From assembly GCF_913773995.1 (NCBI RefSeq), contig NZ_CAJYES010000208.1, forward strand, positions 1-32,051: a stretch of 32,051 nt of DNA, read 5' to 3'. Numbering within the stretch: position 1 is the first letter of the stretch; the number at the start of each line of letters is the position of its first letter. The DNA comes from an uncultured Pseudacidovorax sp. GTDB lineage: Bacteria; Pseudomonadota; Gammaproteobacteria; Burkholderiales; Burkholderiaceae_C. This document shows positions 1 through 10,903 of this stretch, piece by piece. Made by a program: the position numbers and the translations under genes. Below the pieces are notes generated by a model. That model was given only the letters and a program-made list of their open reading frames with translations, was not told the origin of the DNA and did no database searches.

Positions 1-1743
1 TTCTACAACACCATGGAAGACGCCGGCTCCCTGCCCATCGAGCTGGACGTGAGCCAGATGAACATGGGTGACACCGTCGAGCTGCGTCCCTACGAAGGCA
101 AGGCTCTCAAGGACGGCAAGGTCATCGCCGAGTTCCAGGTCAAGAGCGAAGTGCTGTTCGACGAAGTGCGCGCCGGTGGCCGCATCCCGCTGATCATCGG
201 CCGCGGCCTGACGGCCAAGGCGCGCGAGGCGCTGGGCCTGCCAGCCTCCACGCTGTTCCGCCTGCCCAAGGCGCCGGTCGACACCGGCAAGGGCTTCTCG
301 CTGGCGCAGAAGATGGTCGGCCGCGCCTGCGGCCTGCCCGAAGGCCAGGGCATCCGCCCCGGCACCTACTGCGAGCCCAAGATGACCTCGGTCGGCTCCC
401 AGGACACTACCGGTCCGATGACCCGCGACGAGCTGAAGGACCTGGCTTGCCTGGGCTTCTCGGCCGATCTGGTCATGCAGTCCTTCTGCCACACGGCCGC
501 CTACCCCAAGAAGGTGGACGTGAAGATGCACCACGAGCTGCCCGACTTCATCAGCACCCGCGGCGGCATCTCGCTGCGCCCGGGCGATGGCGTGATCCAC
601 AGCTGGCTCAACCGCCTGCTGACGCCCGACACCGTCGGTACCGGCGGCGACTCGCACACGCGCTTTCCGATCGGCATCAGCTTCCCGGCCGGCTCCGGCC
701 TGGTCGCCTTCGCGGCCGCCACCGGCGTGATGCCGCTGGACATGCCCGAGTCGGTGCTGGTGCGCTTCAAGGGCAAGATGCAGCCCGGCGTCACGCTGCG
801 CGACCTGGTCAACGCCATTCCGCTCTACGCCATCAAACAGGGCCTGCTGACGGTGGAGAAGAAGGGCAAGAAGAACATCTTCTCCGGCCGCATCCTCGAA
901 ATCGAGGGCCTGCCCGAGCTGAAGGTGGAGCAGGCCTTCGAACTGTCCGACGCCAGCGCCGAGCGCTCGGCCGCCGGTTGCACGGTGCACCTGAACAAGG
1001 AACCGATCATCGAGTACATCAACAGCAACATCACGCTGATGAAGTGGATGATTGCCGAGGGCTACCAGGACGCCCGCACGCTGCAGCGCCGCATCGATGC
1101 GCAGGAAGCCTGGCTGAAGGATCCGCAGCTGCTCAAGGCCGATGCCGATGCCGAGTACGCCGCCGTGATCGAGATCGACCTGGCCGACATCCACGAGCCC
1201 ATCGTGGCCTGCCCGAACGACCCGGACGACGTGAAGACGCTGTCCGACGTGGCCGGCGCCAAGATCGATGAGGTGTTCATCGGCTCGTGCATGACCAACA
1301 TCGGCCACTTCCGCGCGGCGTCCAAGCTGCTGGAAGGCAAGCGCGACATCCCGGTCAAGCTGTGGATCGCGCCGCCGACCAAGATGGACGCGCAGCAGCT
1401 GACCGAGGAAGGCCACTACGGCGTCTTCGGCAATGCCGGTGCACGCACCGAAATGCCGGGCTGCTCGCTGTGCATGGGCAACCAGGCGCAGGTGCGCGAA
1501 GGCGCGACGGTGATGTCGACCAGCACCCGCAACTTCCCCAACCGTCTGGGCAAGAACACCAACGTGTACCTGGGTTCGGCGGAACTGGCCTCGATCTGCT
1601 CCAAGCTCGGCCGCATCCCGACCAAGGACGAGTACATGGCGGACATCGGCGTCATCAACCAGAACGGCGACAAGATCTACCAGTACCTGAACTTCGACAA
1701 GATCGAGGACTACAAGGAAGTGGCCGACGGCGTCGCTGCCTGA
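1..1743 (+). CDS. acnB: Aconitate hydratase B, 5'-truncated by window edge
   Basis: Bifunctional aconitase / 2-methylisocitrate dehydratase of the TCA cycle, cytosolic, with a [4Fe-4S] cluster. The frame is open from base 1 and gives about 580 residues, roughly the last two thirds of a protein of about 860. The C-terminal-type swivel domain comes first ([17 protein letters not shown]), as expected for the AcnB domain order, followed by the catalytic domains. Cluster ligands are visible as Cys in [10 protein letters not shown] (codon at 1288) and the Cys pair in PGCSLCMGN (codons at 1462 and 1471). The gene ends in TGA and is followed by a strong hairpin terminator. Family assignment is very secure; the true start lies outside the window. 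Confidence 0.97.
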   Translation, partial: FYNTMEDAGSLPIELDVSQMNMGDTVELRPYEGKALKDGKVIAEFQVKSEVLFDEVRAGGRIPLIIGRGLTAKAREALGLPASTLFRLPKAPVDTGKGFSLAQKMVGRACGLPEGQGIRPGTYCEPKMTSVGSQDTTGPMTRDELKDLACLGFSADLVMQSFCHTAAYPKKVDVKMHHELPDFISTRGGISLRPGDGVIHSWLNRLLTPDTVGTGGDSHTRFPIGISFPAGSGLVAFAAATGVMPLDMPESVLVRFKGKMQPGVTLRDLVNAIPLYAIKQGLLTVEKKGKKNIFSGRILEIEGLPELKVEQAFELSDASAERSAAGCTVHLNKEPIIEYINSNITLMKWMIAEGYQDARTLQRRIDAQEAWLKDPQLLKADADAEYAAVIEIDLADIHEPIVACPNDPDDVKTLSDVAGAKIDEVFIGSCMTNIGHFRAASKLLEGKRDIPVKLWIAPPTKMDAQQLTEEGHYGVFGNAGARTEMPGCSLCMGNQAQVREGATVMSTSTRNFPNRLGKNTNVYLGSAELASICSKLGRIPTKDEYMADIGVINQNGDKIYQYLNFDKIEDYKEVADGVAA

Positions 1744-1780
1744 CCCTGATCGCCGCCTCAGCCGGCGCATCGCCAATGCA

Positions 1781-1809
1781 AGGGCCCGCCGAAAGGCGGG
1801 CCCTTATTC
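1781..1809 (+). terminator. Rho-independent terminator of acnB
   Basis: A perfect 10-bp GC-rich stem (arm AGGGCCCGCC) closes on a GAAA tetraloop and is followed by TTATT. It starts 38 bases after the acnB stop codon. Confidence 0.85.
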
Positions 1810-1894
1810 GTTCTGAGGGGCGCCTACCGGCTGCAGCGGCGACTCGCTCAAGTCGAAGTCACCGCCGCGAACAAGCAGCACCGGCGCGGCAGAA

Positions 1895-2392
1895 TCAGAG
1901 GTCGAGCTTCTTGTGCTCGCCCATTTGGGGCGGTGCCTTGCCGCCCATGGCGGCGCGGGCAATCTTGAGCAACTGCGTCACCTTGCTTTCGGTGACGTCC
2001 CAGTATTCGGCCGCCTCGATGCTGACGGCCAGCAGGCCGAGGTTGGGATCATCGACGCCCTTCGGGAACCAGGCCTCGGCGACCTTGTTGAACAGCTCGC
2101 GCTTTTTGGTTTCGTCGTTGGAGAGCATGGCCCGGCCTGCGACTGAGACATAGCTATCGTCGTCGGGATTGGCATAGGCCACGTTCACGACCGGATCACT
2201 GGCGACATGGCGAGCGATCTCACCATCGAGCGGGATGAAGAAGTACAACGTGGCGTTCTCGTCCACCGATCGGTTCTGCGTCGTCAGCGGGTGGCTGTGC
2301 AGCAGGCCATCACCATGGCGATGCGTGAGCATGCCGAAGCGCGTGTCCTTGATCAGCTCCCAGAGCTTGGCGTGGTCGTCGGTGTGAGTCAT
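1895..2392 (-). CDS. Pyridoxamine 5'-phosphate oxidase-like general stress protein
   Basis: A 165-residue protein of the split-barrel flavin-binding family (general stress protein 26 type). It probably binds FMN or a related flavin cofactor; the reaction is unknown. Typical features are the N-terminal helix LWELIKDTRFGMLTH, the strand with SHPLTTQ, the LYFFIPLDGE strand, VNVAYANPDDDSYVSVAGRA, and a C-terminal EYWDV segment. The ATG at 2392 is preferred over an in-frame ATG at 2479 because AAGGAA lies 8 bases upstream of it and homology begins there. The gene faces acnB convergently and follows the MmyB-like regulator gene in the same direction at 117 bases. No promoter was recognised. Confidence 0.88.
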   Translation of the reverse strand: MTHTDDHAKLWELIKDTRFGMLTHRHGDGLLHSHPLTTQNRSVDENATLYFFIPLDGEIARHVASDPVVNVAYANPDDDSYVSVAGRAMLSNDETKKRELFNKVAEAWFPKGVDDPNLGLLAVSIEAAEYWDVTESKVTQLLKIARAAMGGKAPPQMGEHKKLDL

Positions 2393-2509
2393 GGCGAACT
2401 TCCTTTGTCCTTCTGATGGGTGGGTGAGGCGGCGCGTGGTGTGGACGCGTGCCGTGCACCGTAAAAGCCCGTCATGCATGCGCCTGACGCCTGCAGGCGC
2501 GTCTGGCTG

Positions 2510-3370
2510 TCAGCGCAGGCCGACCCTGCTCGACAGTGGCGCCTCGGACGCCAGGTTGGCAAGCGCCGCCGAGGTGGCCGCGTCGGCCGGGAAGAAGGAT
2601 TCGATGGCCAGGTCCTGCAGCGTGATGTCCACCGGGGTGCCGAAGACGGTCGTGGTGCTGATGAGATTGAGCACGCGCTCGCCATGGCGAAGGCGGAAGG
2701 GCACGGCGATGCCGGCGAACTCGCTGTCGACGGCCGGCTCCTCCTTGACCGCCGGACAGGGGTAGGCCGACAAGTCCTGGTGCAGCGCCTGCAGCACCGG
2801 ATCGCCCGTCGCGCCGATCTGCTGGCACAGTCGCTCCAGCAGGTGTGCCCGCCAGGCTCGAAGGTTGGCGATCCGGGGCGCCAGACCTTGGGGATGCAGG
2901 CTCAGGCGCAGCACGTTCACCGGCGCAGCCAGCAGAAATGGCGCGACACCATCGAGCAGCCGCGGCACAAGCGCATTTGCCGCCACCAGCTTCCAATGGC
3001 GGTCCACCGCAAGTGCGGGATAGGGCTCATGGGCGCGCAGCAGGCGATCGACGGCCATGCGGGCCATGGCGAGTGCCGGATCGTCGATGGGCCGTTCGCG
3101 GTACATCGGTGCATAGCCGGCGGACACCAGCAGGCGGTTGCGCTCGCGCAGCGGTACTGAGAGCCGCTCGGCCAGGCGCAGCACCATGTCCCGGCTGGGC
3201 AGGGCGCGGCCGGTCTCCACACAACTGAGATGCCGGGTGGAAATGTCGGCCTCGTGAGCCAGGTCGAGCTGGCTCATGCGCCGGTGCTGGCGCCAGTGGC
3301 GCAGGTGCGCACCGAAGGCGGCGTCGCTTGTCGGCGGTGCAGAGGTGGCGGTTGTCGTCGTGGCGGACAT
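2510..3370 (-). CDS. XRE-family regulator with MmyB-like ligand-binding domain
   Basis: A 286-residue transcription regulator. The N-terminal helix-turn-helix spans about residues 15-75 (LRHWRQHRRMSQLDLA, ISTRHLSCVETGRALPS). The remainder is the MmyB-type C-terminal domain (YAPMYRERPIDD, ALAVDRHWKLVAANA, LISTTTVFGTPVDITLQDLAIESFFPAD), which in solved relatives binds a small hydrophobic ligand. The ATG at 3370 is chosen because the HTH starts shortly after it; upstream in-frame residues are low-complexity and run through the divergent gene. It is divergent from a small membrane protein gene, with a perfect palindrome between them, so autoregulation and control of that neighbour are likely (inference). 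The effector is unknown. Confidence 0.9.
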   Translation of the reverse strand: MSATTTTATSAPPTSDAAFGAHLRHWRQHRRMSQLDLAHEADISTRHLSCVETGRALPSRDMVLRLAERLSVPLRERNRLLVSAGYAPMYRERPIDDPALAMARMAVDRLLRAHEPYPALAVDRHWKLVAANALVPRLLDGVAPFLLAAPVNVLRLSLHPQGLAPRIANLRAWRAHLLERLCQQIGATGDPVLQALHQDLSAYPCPAVKEEPAVDSEFAGIAVPFRLRHGERVLNLISTTTVFGTPVDITLQDLAIESFFPADAATSAALANLASEAPLSSRVGLR

Positions 3371-3400
3371 GCGGCCATTCTGGCGACACGGCAGGGGCGG

Positions 3401-3425
3401 GGCCATGACCTCGCAGGTCATGGCC
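3401..3425. promoter_or_regulatory. Perfect 25-bp palindrome, candidate operator of the MmyB-like regulator
   Basis: Two 11-bp arms (GGCCATGACCT and its exact reverse complement) flank the spacer CGC. The site lies 30 bases upstream of the regulator start and 86 bases upstream of the divergent membrane protein start. Position and symmetry suit a dimeric HTH autorepressor; binding is inferred. Confidence 0.65.
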
Positions 3426-3511
3426 GGCACGCAGCGCCAGCGGGAGGATGGGGCCGACACCCTGCTTTCGGGTGCCGTCGATTCATCCACCTCAACCTCC
3501 AAGGAGCTGCC

Positions 3512-3931
3512 ATGTCCCCGATCCTGACTTCGCCCCGCTTTCTCTCCCGCGTCATGTGGTTGGATGCCACGTCCTGCCTGCTGACAGGCGCCATCCAGTG
3601 CGTGGCGACGGCGAGTCTCGCGGCCCGCACCGGACTGCCGGCGCCGCTGCTCGGCGCGACCGGCCTGTTCCTGCTGGTCTACGCTGCCGCCGCCGGCTGG
3701 ATGGCCAGCCGCGCTGTGCCGCCGCGGATCCTCATCGGGCTGGTGGCCATCGGCAATCTCGGCTGGGCCTTCGGCTGCCTGGTCCTGCTGTTCGGGAGCC
3801 GCCTTCAACCCACGGTGGTCGGCGAGATCTGGGTGGGGCTGCAGGTCGTGGTGGTGCTGGCATTGGCCGCCGCGCAGGGGGCGGGTCTGCGCGCCACGTC
3901 ACCCCGGCCGGGCCCCGCACTGCAGGCCTGA
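3512..3931 (+). CDS. Small four-helix membrane protein of unknown function
   Basis: A 139-residue hydrophobic protein with about four predicted membrane segments, near residues 18-38, 44-64, 71-92 and 104-124. The C-terminal tail (ATSPRPGPALQA) is short and polar. I recognise no catalytic motif. The ATG at 3512 follows a strong AAGGAG ribosome-binding site at 3501-3506, which fixes the start against longer in-frame extensions. It is divergently paired with the MmyB-like regulator and shares the palindrome at 3401-3425, so it is the probable regulatory target (inference). acnA begins 91 bases downstream behind its own candidate promoter. Confidence 0.8.
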   Translation: MSPILTSPRFLSRVMWLDATSCLLTGAIQCVATASLAARTGLPAPLLGATGLFLLVYAAAAGWMASRAVPPRILIGLVAIGNLGWAFGCLVLLFGSRLQPTVVGEIWVGLQVVVVLALAAAQGAGLRATSPRPGPALQA

Positions 3932-3980
3932 GCGCTGGTGAAGGAGGGGTAGCCCACTGACGTCCAGTGCCTTCAAAGCC

Positions 3981-3989
3981 TGCTATCTT
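3981..3989 (+). promoter_or_regulatory. Candidate extended -10 promoter of acnA
   Basis: TGCTATCTT matches the extended -10 pattern TGnTATAAT and lies 33 bases upstream of the acnA start. No good -35 box at 16-18 bp spacing was seen. The expected leader of about 27 bases contains the AAGGAA ribosome-binding site. Confidence 0.4.
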
Positions 3990-4022
3990 GCTCGCTGGTT
4001 CGAACAAGAAGGAACGCTTCCC

Positions 4023-6770
<2,748 letters not shown>

Positions 6771-6815
6771 AGCGTCATCGCCGCGCCCGGCGCGGCGCAG
6801 TGCGGATGCCAGCGG

Positions 6816-6855
6816 GGCCGCGGAATGGTGAGAGCCGTTCCGCGGCCTTTGTTTT
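6816..6855 (+). terminator. Rho-independent terminator of acnA
   Basis: A perfect 10-bp stem (arm GGCCGCGGAA) with a 12-base loop is followed by TTTGTTTT. It starts 46 bases after the acnA stop. A second short GC-rich dyad (arm GCCGCGCC) lies just upstream at 6780-6796. Confidence 0.85.
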
Positions 6856-6921
6856 GCGCGGCTGGCTTCGGCCAGCATTGCCGAATGGCAACGAGGTTTC
6901 TGATCACCGAGGCTCCTGCTT

Positions 6922-6940
6922 GCAATTGAAAATTGTTAGC
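6922..6940 (+). promoter_or_regulatory. Candidate Fur box upstream of feoAB
   Basis: The site matches the classical 19-bp Fur consensus (GATAATGATAATCATTATC) at 12 of 19 positions by direct alignment, and contains the perfect dyad CAATT-GAA-AATTG. It is an AT-rich island in GC-rich DNA, 52 bases upstream of the proposed feoA start. This fits iron-dependent repression of ferrous iron uptake; binding is inferred. Confidence 0.55.
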
Positions 6941-6992
6941 ATCTGGCTTTTGCCAGAGAGCGCTTCGCCTTGCGGCGGGGCCCATTGCTTCC

Positions 6993-7286
6993 GTGTCCAC
7001 CTCTGCCTCGCGCGCACCGGCCGCCTTTCTGCCGCTCGACCAACTGCCCGACCGCCAGTGGGCGACCGTGATGGATGTCGCTCGCGGCGAAGCCGCGGAC
7101 GACCGCGACCTGGCGCTGCGCCTGACCGAGATCGGTTTCGTCCCCGGGGAGCGCGTCTGCGTGGTGGCCAGCGGCCATCCAGGGCGCGAGCCGCTGGCCG
7201 TGCGCCTCGGCCACACCACCTTCGCCCTGCGCCGCTACGAGGCTGCGCTGATCCACGTCGCGCCCACGGAGGCTGCCCATGGCTGA
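6993..7286 (+). CDS. feoA: Ferrous iron transport protein A
   Basis: A 97-residue SH3-like cytoplasmic protein that works with FeoB. Visible family features are the LRLTEIGFVPGERVCVVASG segment and the C-terminal strand LAVRLGHTTFALRRYEAALIHV. I start it at GTG 6993: the upstream in-frame TTG at 6933 lies inside the candidate Fur box and would place the operator within the coding region. No strong Shine-Dalgarno precedes the GTG (GGCGGGG lies about 13 bases away), so the start is uncertain. The stop codon overlaps the feoB start by 8 bases, showing translational coupling. Confidence 0.88.
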   Translation: MSTSASRAPAAFLPLDQLPDRQWATVMDVARGEAADDRDLALRLTEIGFVPGERVCVVASGHPGREPLAVRLGHTTFALRRYEAALIHVAPTEAAHG

Positions 7287-9159
7287 GGCGAGCATCGCAT
7301 TCCAGTCGCCGAATCCGCCGCGCCGCGTGGCGCTGCTGGGCATTCCCAACTGCGGCAAGACGGCCTTGTTCAACCTGCTGACCGGCAGTCGCCAGAAAGT
7401 GGCCAACTATGCCGGCGTGACCGTCGAGCGCAAGGAAGGCGAACTGCGCACTCCCGGCGGCCGCCACGTGGCGGTGCTCGACTTGCCGGGTGCCTACAGC
7501 CTCAACGCCCTGTCGGCCGACGAGGCGGTGACGCGCGACGTGGTCACCGGCCGTCGCGACCAACTGCCCGACCTGCTGGTCTCCGTGACCGACGCCACGA
7601 ACCTGCGGCTGAACCTGCGGCTGGTGCTCGAAGCCAAGCGCCTAGGCGTGCCGATGGTAATGGCGCTGAACATGACCGACATGGCCGAGCGCCAGGGCAT
7701 CCGCGTCGACACCGACATCCTCTCGCGCGAGCTGGGCATTCCGGTGATCCGCACCGTGGGCGTGCGCCGACACGGCGCCACCGAGTTGCTGGCTGCGCTC
7801 GACGCGCCGGTGCCGGCCGCGTCGCCGCTGCCCTGGGAAGCACCGTCCATGGACGACGTGCTGGCCTCGCACAGGGAGGTGCGACGCATCCTCGATCTGG
7901 CGGTGCAGACGCCGCAGGGCAGCCTGGCCACCAGCGACCGCATCGACCGCGTGGTGCTGCATCCCGTCTGGGGCATGCTGGTGCTGGCCGTGACGCTGTT
8001 CCTCATGTTCCAGGCGGTGTTCAGCTGGGCGGCGGTGCCCATGGACGCCATCAAGGCCGGCACCGATGCGGTCGGTGGCTGGGTGCAGGGCGTGATGGCC
8101 GACGGGCCGCTGCGCAGCCTGCTGGTGGACGGCGTGGTGGCGGGCGTGGGCGGCGTGCTGGTCTTCCTGCCGCAGATCCTGATCCTGTTCCTCTTCATCC
8201 TGGCGCTGGAGGATTCCGGCTACCTGCCGCGTGCGGCCTTCCTGCTGGACCGGGTGATGGGCACGGTGGGCCTGTCGGGTCGTTCCTTCATTCCGCTGCT
8301 GTCCAGCTTCGCCTGCGCCATTCCCGGCATCATGGCCACCCGCACCATCAGCAACTGGCGCGACCGGCTGACCACCATCCTGATTGCGCCGCTGATGACC
8401 TGCTCGGCCCGCCTGCCGGTGTATGCGCTGCTGATCGGCGCCTTCATCCCGCAGCGCGAGGTGCTCGGCATCTTCAACCTGCAGGGCGTGGTGCTCTTCC
8501 TGCTGTACGTCTTCGGCATCGTCTCGGCCATGGCGGTGGCCTGGGTGCTCAAGCGACTGCGCACGCATCAGGGTCACTCCCCGCTGCTGATGGAGCTGCC
8601 GGCCTACCGCTGGCCCAACCTGCGCAACCTGTTGCTGGGGCTGTGGGAGCGGGCGTGGATCTTTCTGCGCCGCGTGGGCACCATCATCCTCACGCTGACC
8701 ATCCTGCTGTGGTTCCTGTCGAGCTATCCGGCGCCGCCCGCCGGTGCCACCGGCCCGGCGATCGAGTACAGCTTCGCCGGGCGTCTGGGCCAGCTTCTGG
8801 AGCACATCTTCGCGCCCATCGGCTTCAACTGGCAGATCTCCATCGCGCTGGTGCCCGGCATGGCGGCCCGCGAAGTGGCGGTGGGTGCGCTGGGCACGGT
8901 GTACGCGCTGTCCGCCACCGGCGAGGAAGTGGCTGGCGCGCTGGAACCGCTGATCGCCGGCAGCTGGTCGCTGGCGACCGCGCTGTCGCTGCTGGTGTGG
9001 TTCGTGTTCGCGCCGCAGTGCATCTCGACGCTGGCCACCGTGAAGCGCGAAACCAACAGCTGGAAGCAGGTCTTCATCATGGCCGGCTACCTGTTCGGGC
9101 TGGCCTATGTGGCCTGTTTCATCACCTATCGCGTCGCGCTGGCCCTCGGGGCCGGCTGA
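7279..9159 (+). CDS. feoB: Ferrous iron transporter B (GTPase permease)
   Basis: A 626-residue inner-membrane Fe(II) transporter with an N-terminal G-protein domain. G1 is GIPNCGKT at 21-28, G3 is DLPG at 68-71 and G4 is NMTD at 131-134. The membrane domain carries two gate-type repeats, with conserved Cys in LSSFACAIPGIMATR and TCSARLPVYALLIGAF, then PGMAAREVAVGALGTVY and a C-terminal helix. It is shorter than the E. coli protein of about 770 residues, but all core motifs are intact. It overlaps feoA by 8 bases and is followed 27 bases later by a small Cys-rich protein gene, which completes the operon. Confidence 0.97.
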   Translation: MAEASIAFQSPNPPRRVALLGIPNCGKTALFNLLTGSRQKVANYAGVTVERKEGELRTPGGRHVAVLDLPGAYSLNALSADEAVTRDVVTGRRDQLPDLLVSVTDATNLRLNLRLVLEAKRLGVPMVMALNMTDMAERQGIRVDTDILSRELGIPVIRTVGVRRHGATELLAALDAPVPAASPLPWEAPSMDDVLASHREVRRILDLAVQTPQGSLATSDRIDRVVLHPVWGMLVLAVTLFLMFQAVFSWAAVPMDAIKAGTDAVGGWVQGVMADGPLRSLLVDGVVAGVGGVLVFLPQILILFLFILALEDSGYLPRAAFLLDRVMGTVGLSGRSFIPLLSSFACAIPGIMATRTISNWRDRLTTILIAPLMTCSARLPVYALLIGAFIPQREVLGIFNLQGVVLFLLYVFGIVSAMAVAWVLKRLRTHQGHSPLLMELPAYRWPNLRNLLLGLWERAWIFLRRVGTIILTLTILLWFLSSYPAPPAGATGPAIEYSFAGRLGQLLEHIFAPIGFNWQISIALVPGMAAREVAVGALGTVYALSATGEEVAGALEPLIAGSWSLATALSLLVWFVFAPQCISTLATVKRETNSWKQVFIMAGYLFGLAYVACFITYRVALALGAG

Positions 9160-9186
9160 CGCTCCTGTGTTGCGGAGATCGCTGCC

Positions 9187-9453
9187 ATGCAAAACGCCGT
9201 CGTTGCCCTGATCGTCCTCGTGGCTGCCGTCTATGCCGCCTGGCACTGGATGCCGGCCGGCTGGCGGCGCTCGCTCGCGCCGCGCATGGCGCGCTGGATG
9301 GCGCGCAGCGGCCTGGTGTGCGAGGAACGCGAGGCGAAAGTGGCCCGCTCTCTCGGCCAGGTGGGTGGCTGCGGTTCCTGCGACAGCTGCGGCACCTGCG
9401 GCCCGACGCCGGTCGGGGGCCGAGACGGCGCCTCGTCCTCGGCACGTCGCTGA
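9187..9453 (+). CDS. Small Cys-rich membrane peptide, DUF6587-like, third feo gene
   Basis: An 88-residue protein. One membrane segment (about residues 4-22) is followed by a basic stretch (WRRSLAPRMARWMAR) and a glycine/cysteine cluster, GGCGSCDSCGTCG, with four Cys in a CxxCxxCxxC arrangement near residues 62-71, plus Cys at about 45. I associate this layout with the DUF6587 / FeoC-like proteins found after feoB in betaproteobacteria; that family name is from memory and less sure than the description. GGAG lies 9 bases upstream of the ATG. The Cys cluster could bind iron or an Fe-S cluster and act as sensor or chaperone for FeoB (inference). Confidence 0.8.
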   Translation: MQNAVVALIVLVAAVYAAWHWMPAGWRRSLAPRMARWMARSGLVCEEREAKVARSLGQVGGCGSCDSCGTCGPTPVGGRDGASSSARR

Positions 9454-9518
9454 TCCAGCGCAGCCCGGCCGGCGCGGTCGGGCCGAGAATCGTGGACTTT
9501 TTTGGGATCCACGAGCGC

Positions 9519-10715
9519 ATGCGCATCCATTCCCTCATCGTCGGCGGCGGCATCGGCGGTCTGGCCGCCGCCCTGGCTCTGGCGCGGGCCGGCCACACGG
9601 CAGACGTGACGGAGCAGGCGCCCGCCTTCAGCGAGGTGGGTGCGGGCATCCAGCTGGGACCGAACATCGTCCGGAGGCTGCGCGCTCTGGGGCTTGGCGA
9701 GGCGCTGAATGCCATCGTGGCCCATCCCGAGCGGCTGTGCGTGTCATCGGCGCTGAACGGCGGCCGCGTCGCCACCATGCCCCTTGCGGGCGTCATGGAG
9801 CAGCGCTACGGCGCACCGTACTTCACGGTCCATCGCGCCGATCTGCACGGCCTGCTGCTGGAGGCCGTGCGCGCGCAGGCCGAGGGTGCCGTGACGCTCA
9901 GCACGGGCGCGCGCATCGAGCGCCTGTCCACCCGCGGCGACGAATTCGTCTGCGCCGCCACCGACGATGGCCGCGCGTGGGAAGGCGACGCGCTCATCGG
10001 CGCCGATGGTGTGTGGGGTCGTGTCCGGCCGCGCATCTGGCCCGACGCAGCGCCGGCGCGGCCGACCGGGCACATGGCCTTTCGTGCGCTCCTGAAGCAG
10101 GACACCTTGCCCGCGCCGCTGCGCAGTCGGCAGGTGGATGTCTGGCTGGCGCCGCGACTGCACGCCGTGGCCTATCCCGTGCGTGGCGGCGAATGGCTCA
10201 ATCTGGTGGTGCTGGTCGAATCACCGCCGGACGAGGCCGGTGCCGATGCGCGCGATTGGGACCAGTCCGCCAGCCGCGCTGCACTCGACCGTGCCACTGG
10301 TCATGTCGGCCAGCCGCTGCGGGCGCTGCTCGATGCCGTTCCGGCGTGGCGCGCTTGGACGCTGTGCGACCGGACGCCGCTGGCCGGACCGCAGGAGATG
10401 GTCGACGGGCGTGTGGCGCTGCTGGGCGATGCGGCGCACCCCATGCTGCCGTACCTGGCACAAGGTGCGGGCATGGCGATCGAGGACGCGGTGACGCTGG
10501 CACAGCAGCTCAGGGGCTGCACGTCGGCTGAGGTGCCCCAGGCCCTGGCGCGCTATGCGCAAGCGCGTTGGGCGCGCAATGGGCAGGTGCAGGCCCGTGC
10601 GCGGCGCAACGGGCGGATCTTCCATCTGGGTGGCCCCGCACGCTGGGGCCGCGACATGGTGATGCGGCTGGCCGGTCCTACACTAATGGACCAGCCCTGG
10701 CTGTACGCCGGCTGA
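9519..10715 (+). CDS. FAD-dependent aromatic-ring monooxygenase (class A flavoprotein)
   Basis: A 398-residue NAD(P)H- and FAD-dependent hydroxylase of the salicylate / 3-hydroxybenzoate hydroxylase type. The N-terminal dinucleotide fold is IVGGGIGGLAAALALARAGH (GxGxxG at 9-14), the DG motif is LIGADGVWG near 160, and the second FAD motif is LLGDAAHPMLPYLAQGAGMAIEDA near 300. No membrane helix is seen, unlike many kynurenine 3-monooxygenases. The substrate cannot be read from sequence. It is convergent with kynA, so a role in aromatic or tryptophan catabolism is possible but unproven. The ATG at 9519 places the FAD fold at the N-terminus; an in-frame GTG at 9492 is an alternative. The Shine-Dalgarno is weak. 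Confidence 0.88.
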   Translation: MRIHSLIVGGGIGGLAAALALARAGHTADVTEQAPAFSEVGAGIQLGPNIVRRLRALGLGEALNAIVAHPERLCVSSALNGGRVATMPLAGVMEQRYGAPYFTVHRADLHGLLLEAVRAQAEGAVTLSTGARIERLSTRGDEFVCAATDDGRAWEGDALIGADGVWGRVRPRIWPDAAPARPTGHMAFRALLKQDTLPAPLRSRQVDVWLAPRLHAVAYPVRGGEWLNLVVLVESPPDEAGADARDWDQSASRAALDRATGHVGQPLRALLDAVPAWRAWTLCDRTPLAGPQEMVDGRVALLGDAAHPMLPYLAQGAGMAIEDAVTLAQQLRGCTSAEVPQALARYAQARWARNGQVQARARRNGRIFHLGGPARWGRDMVMRLAGPTLMDQPWLYAG

Positions 10716-10792
10716 GCGCCGTGCAGGCCCGTGAGGTCATCCGCAACCGAATGAAACCGTACTCGCGTCATGGATCGAAGGGCCGCGGAGCA

Positions 10793-10902
10793 GGCCAAGC
10801 CAAGGCACCCGAGGAACTGGCTTGGCCAGGCCTCCGGGTGCGCCCCCCTCCAAGCCGAAGGCGACAGAGAGCGGGGGAGCCGCGAAGCGGCTTGGGGGGT
10901 GC
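10793..10902. repeat. Compound inverted-repeat element between convergent genes
   Basis: A perfect 10-bp dyad (arm GGCCAAGCCA, 10793-10802 with 10818-10827) precedes a second, larger dyad (CCAAGCCG at 10850-10857 with its complement at 10888-10895, continuing imperfectly through C-rich and G-rich arms). It fills most of the 188 bases between the FAD monooxygenase and kynA stop codons and may terminate both. Its GGTGCGCCCC / GGGGGGTGC arms resemble the palindromic element at 17932-18004, so it may be a repeat-family member. Confidence 0.5.
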
Positions 10903-10903
10903 T

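Noticed and set aside
2488-2499. Palindrome CGCCTGCAGGCG next to the MmyB-like gene stop as a terminator
   Set aside because: The dyad is perfect but has no loop or T-run on either strand; too weak to call a terminator.
7642-9246. A 534-residue His/Gln-rich open frame antisense to feoB
   Set aside because: Typical antisense artefact in high-GC DNA; feoB on the other strand has every GTPase and gate motif.
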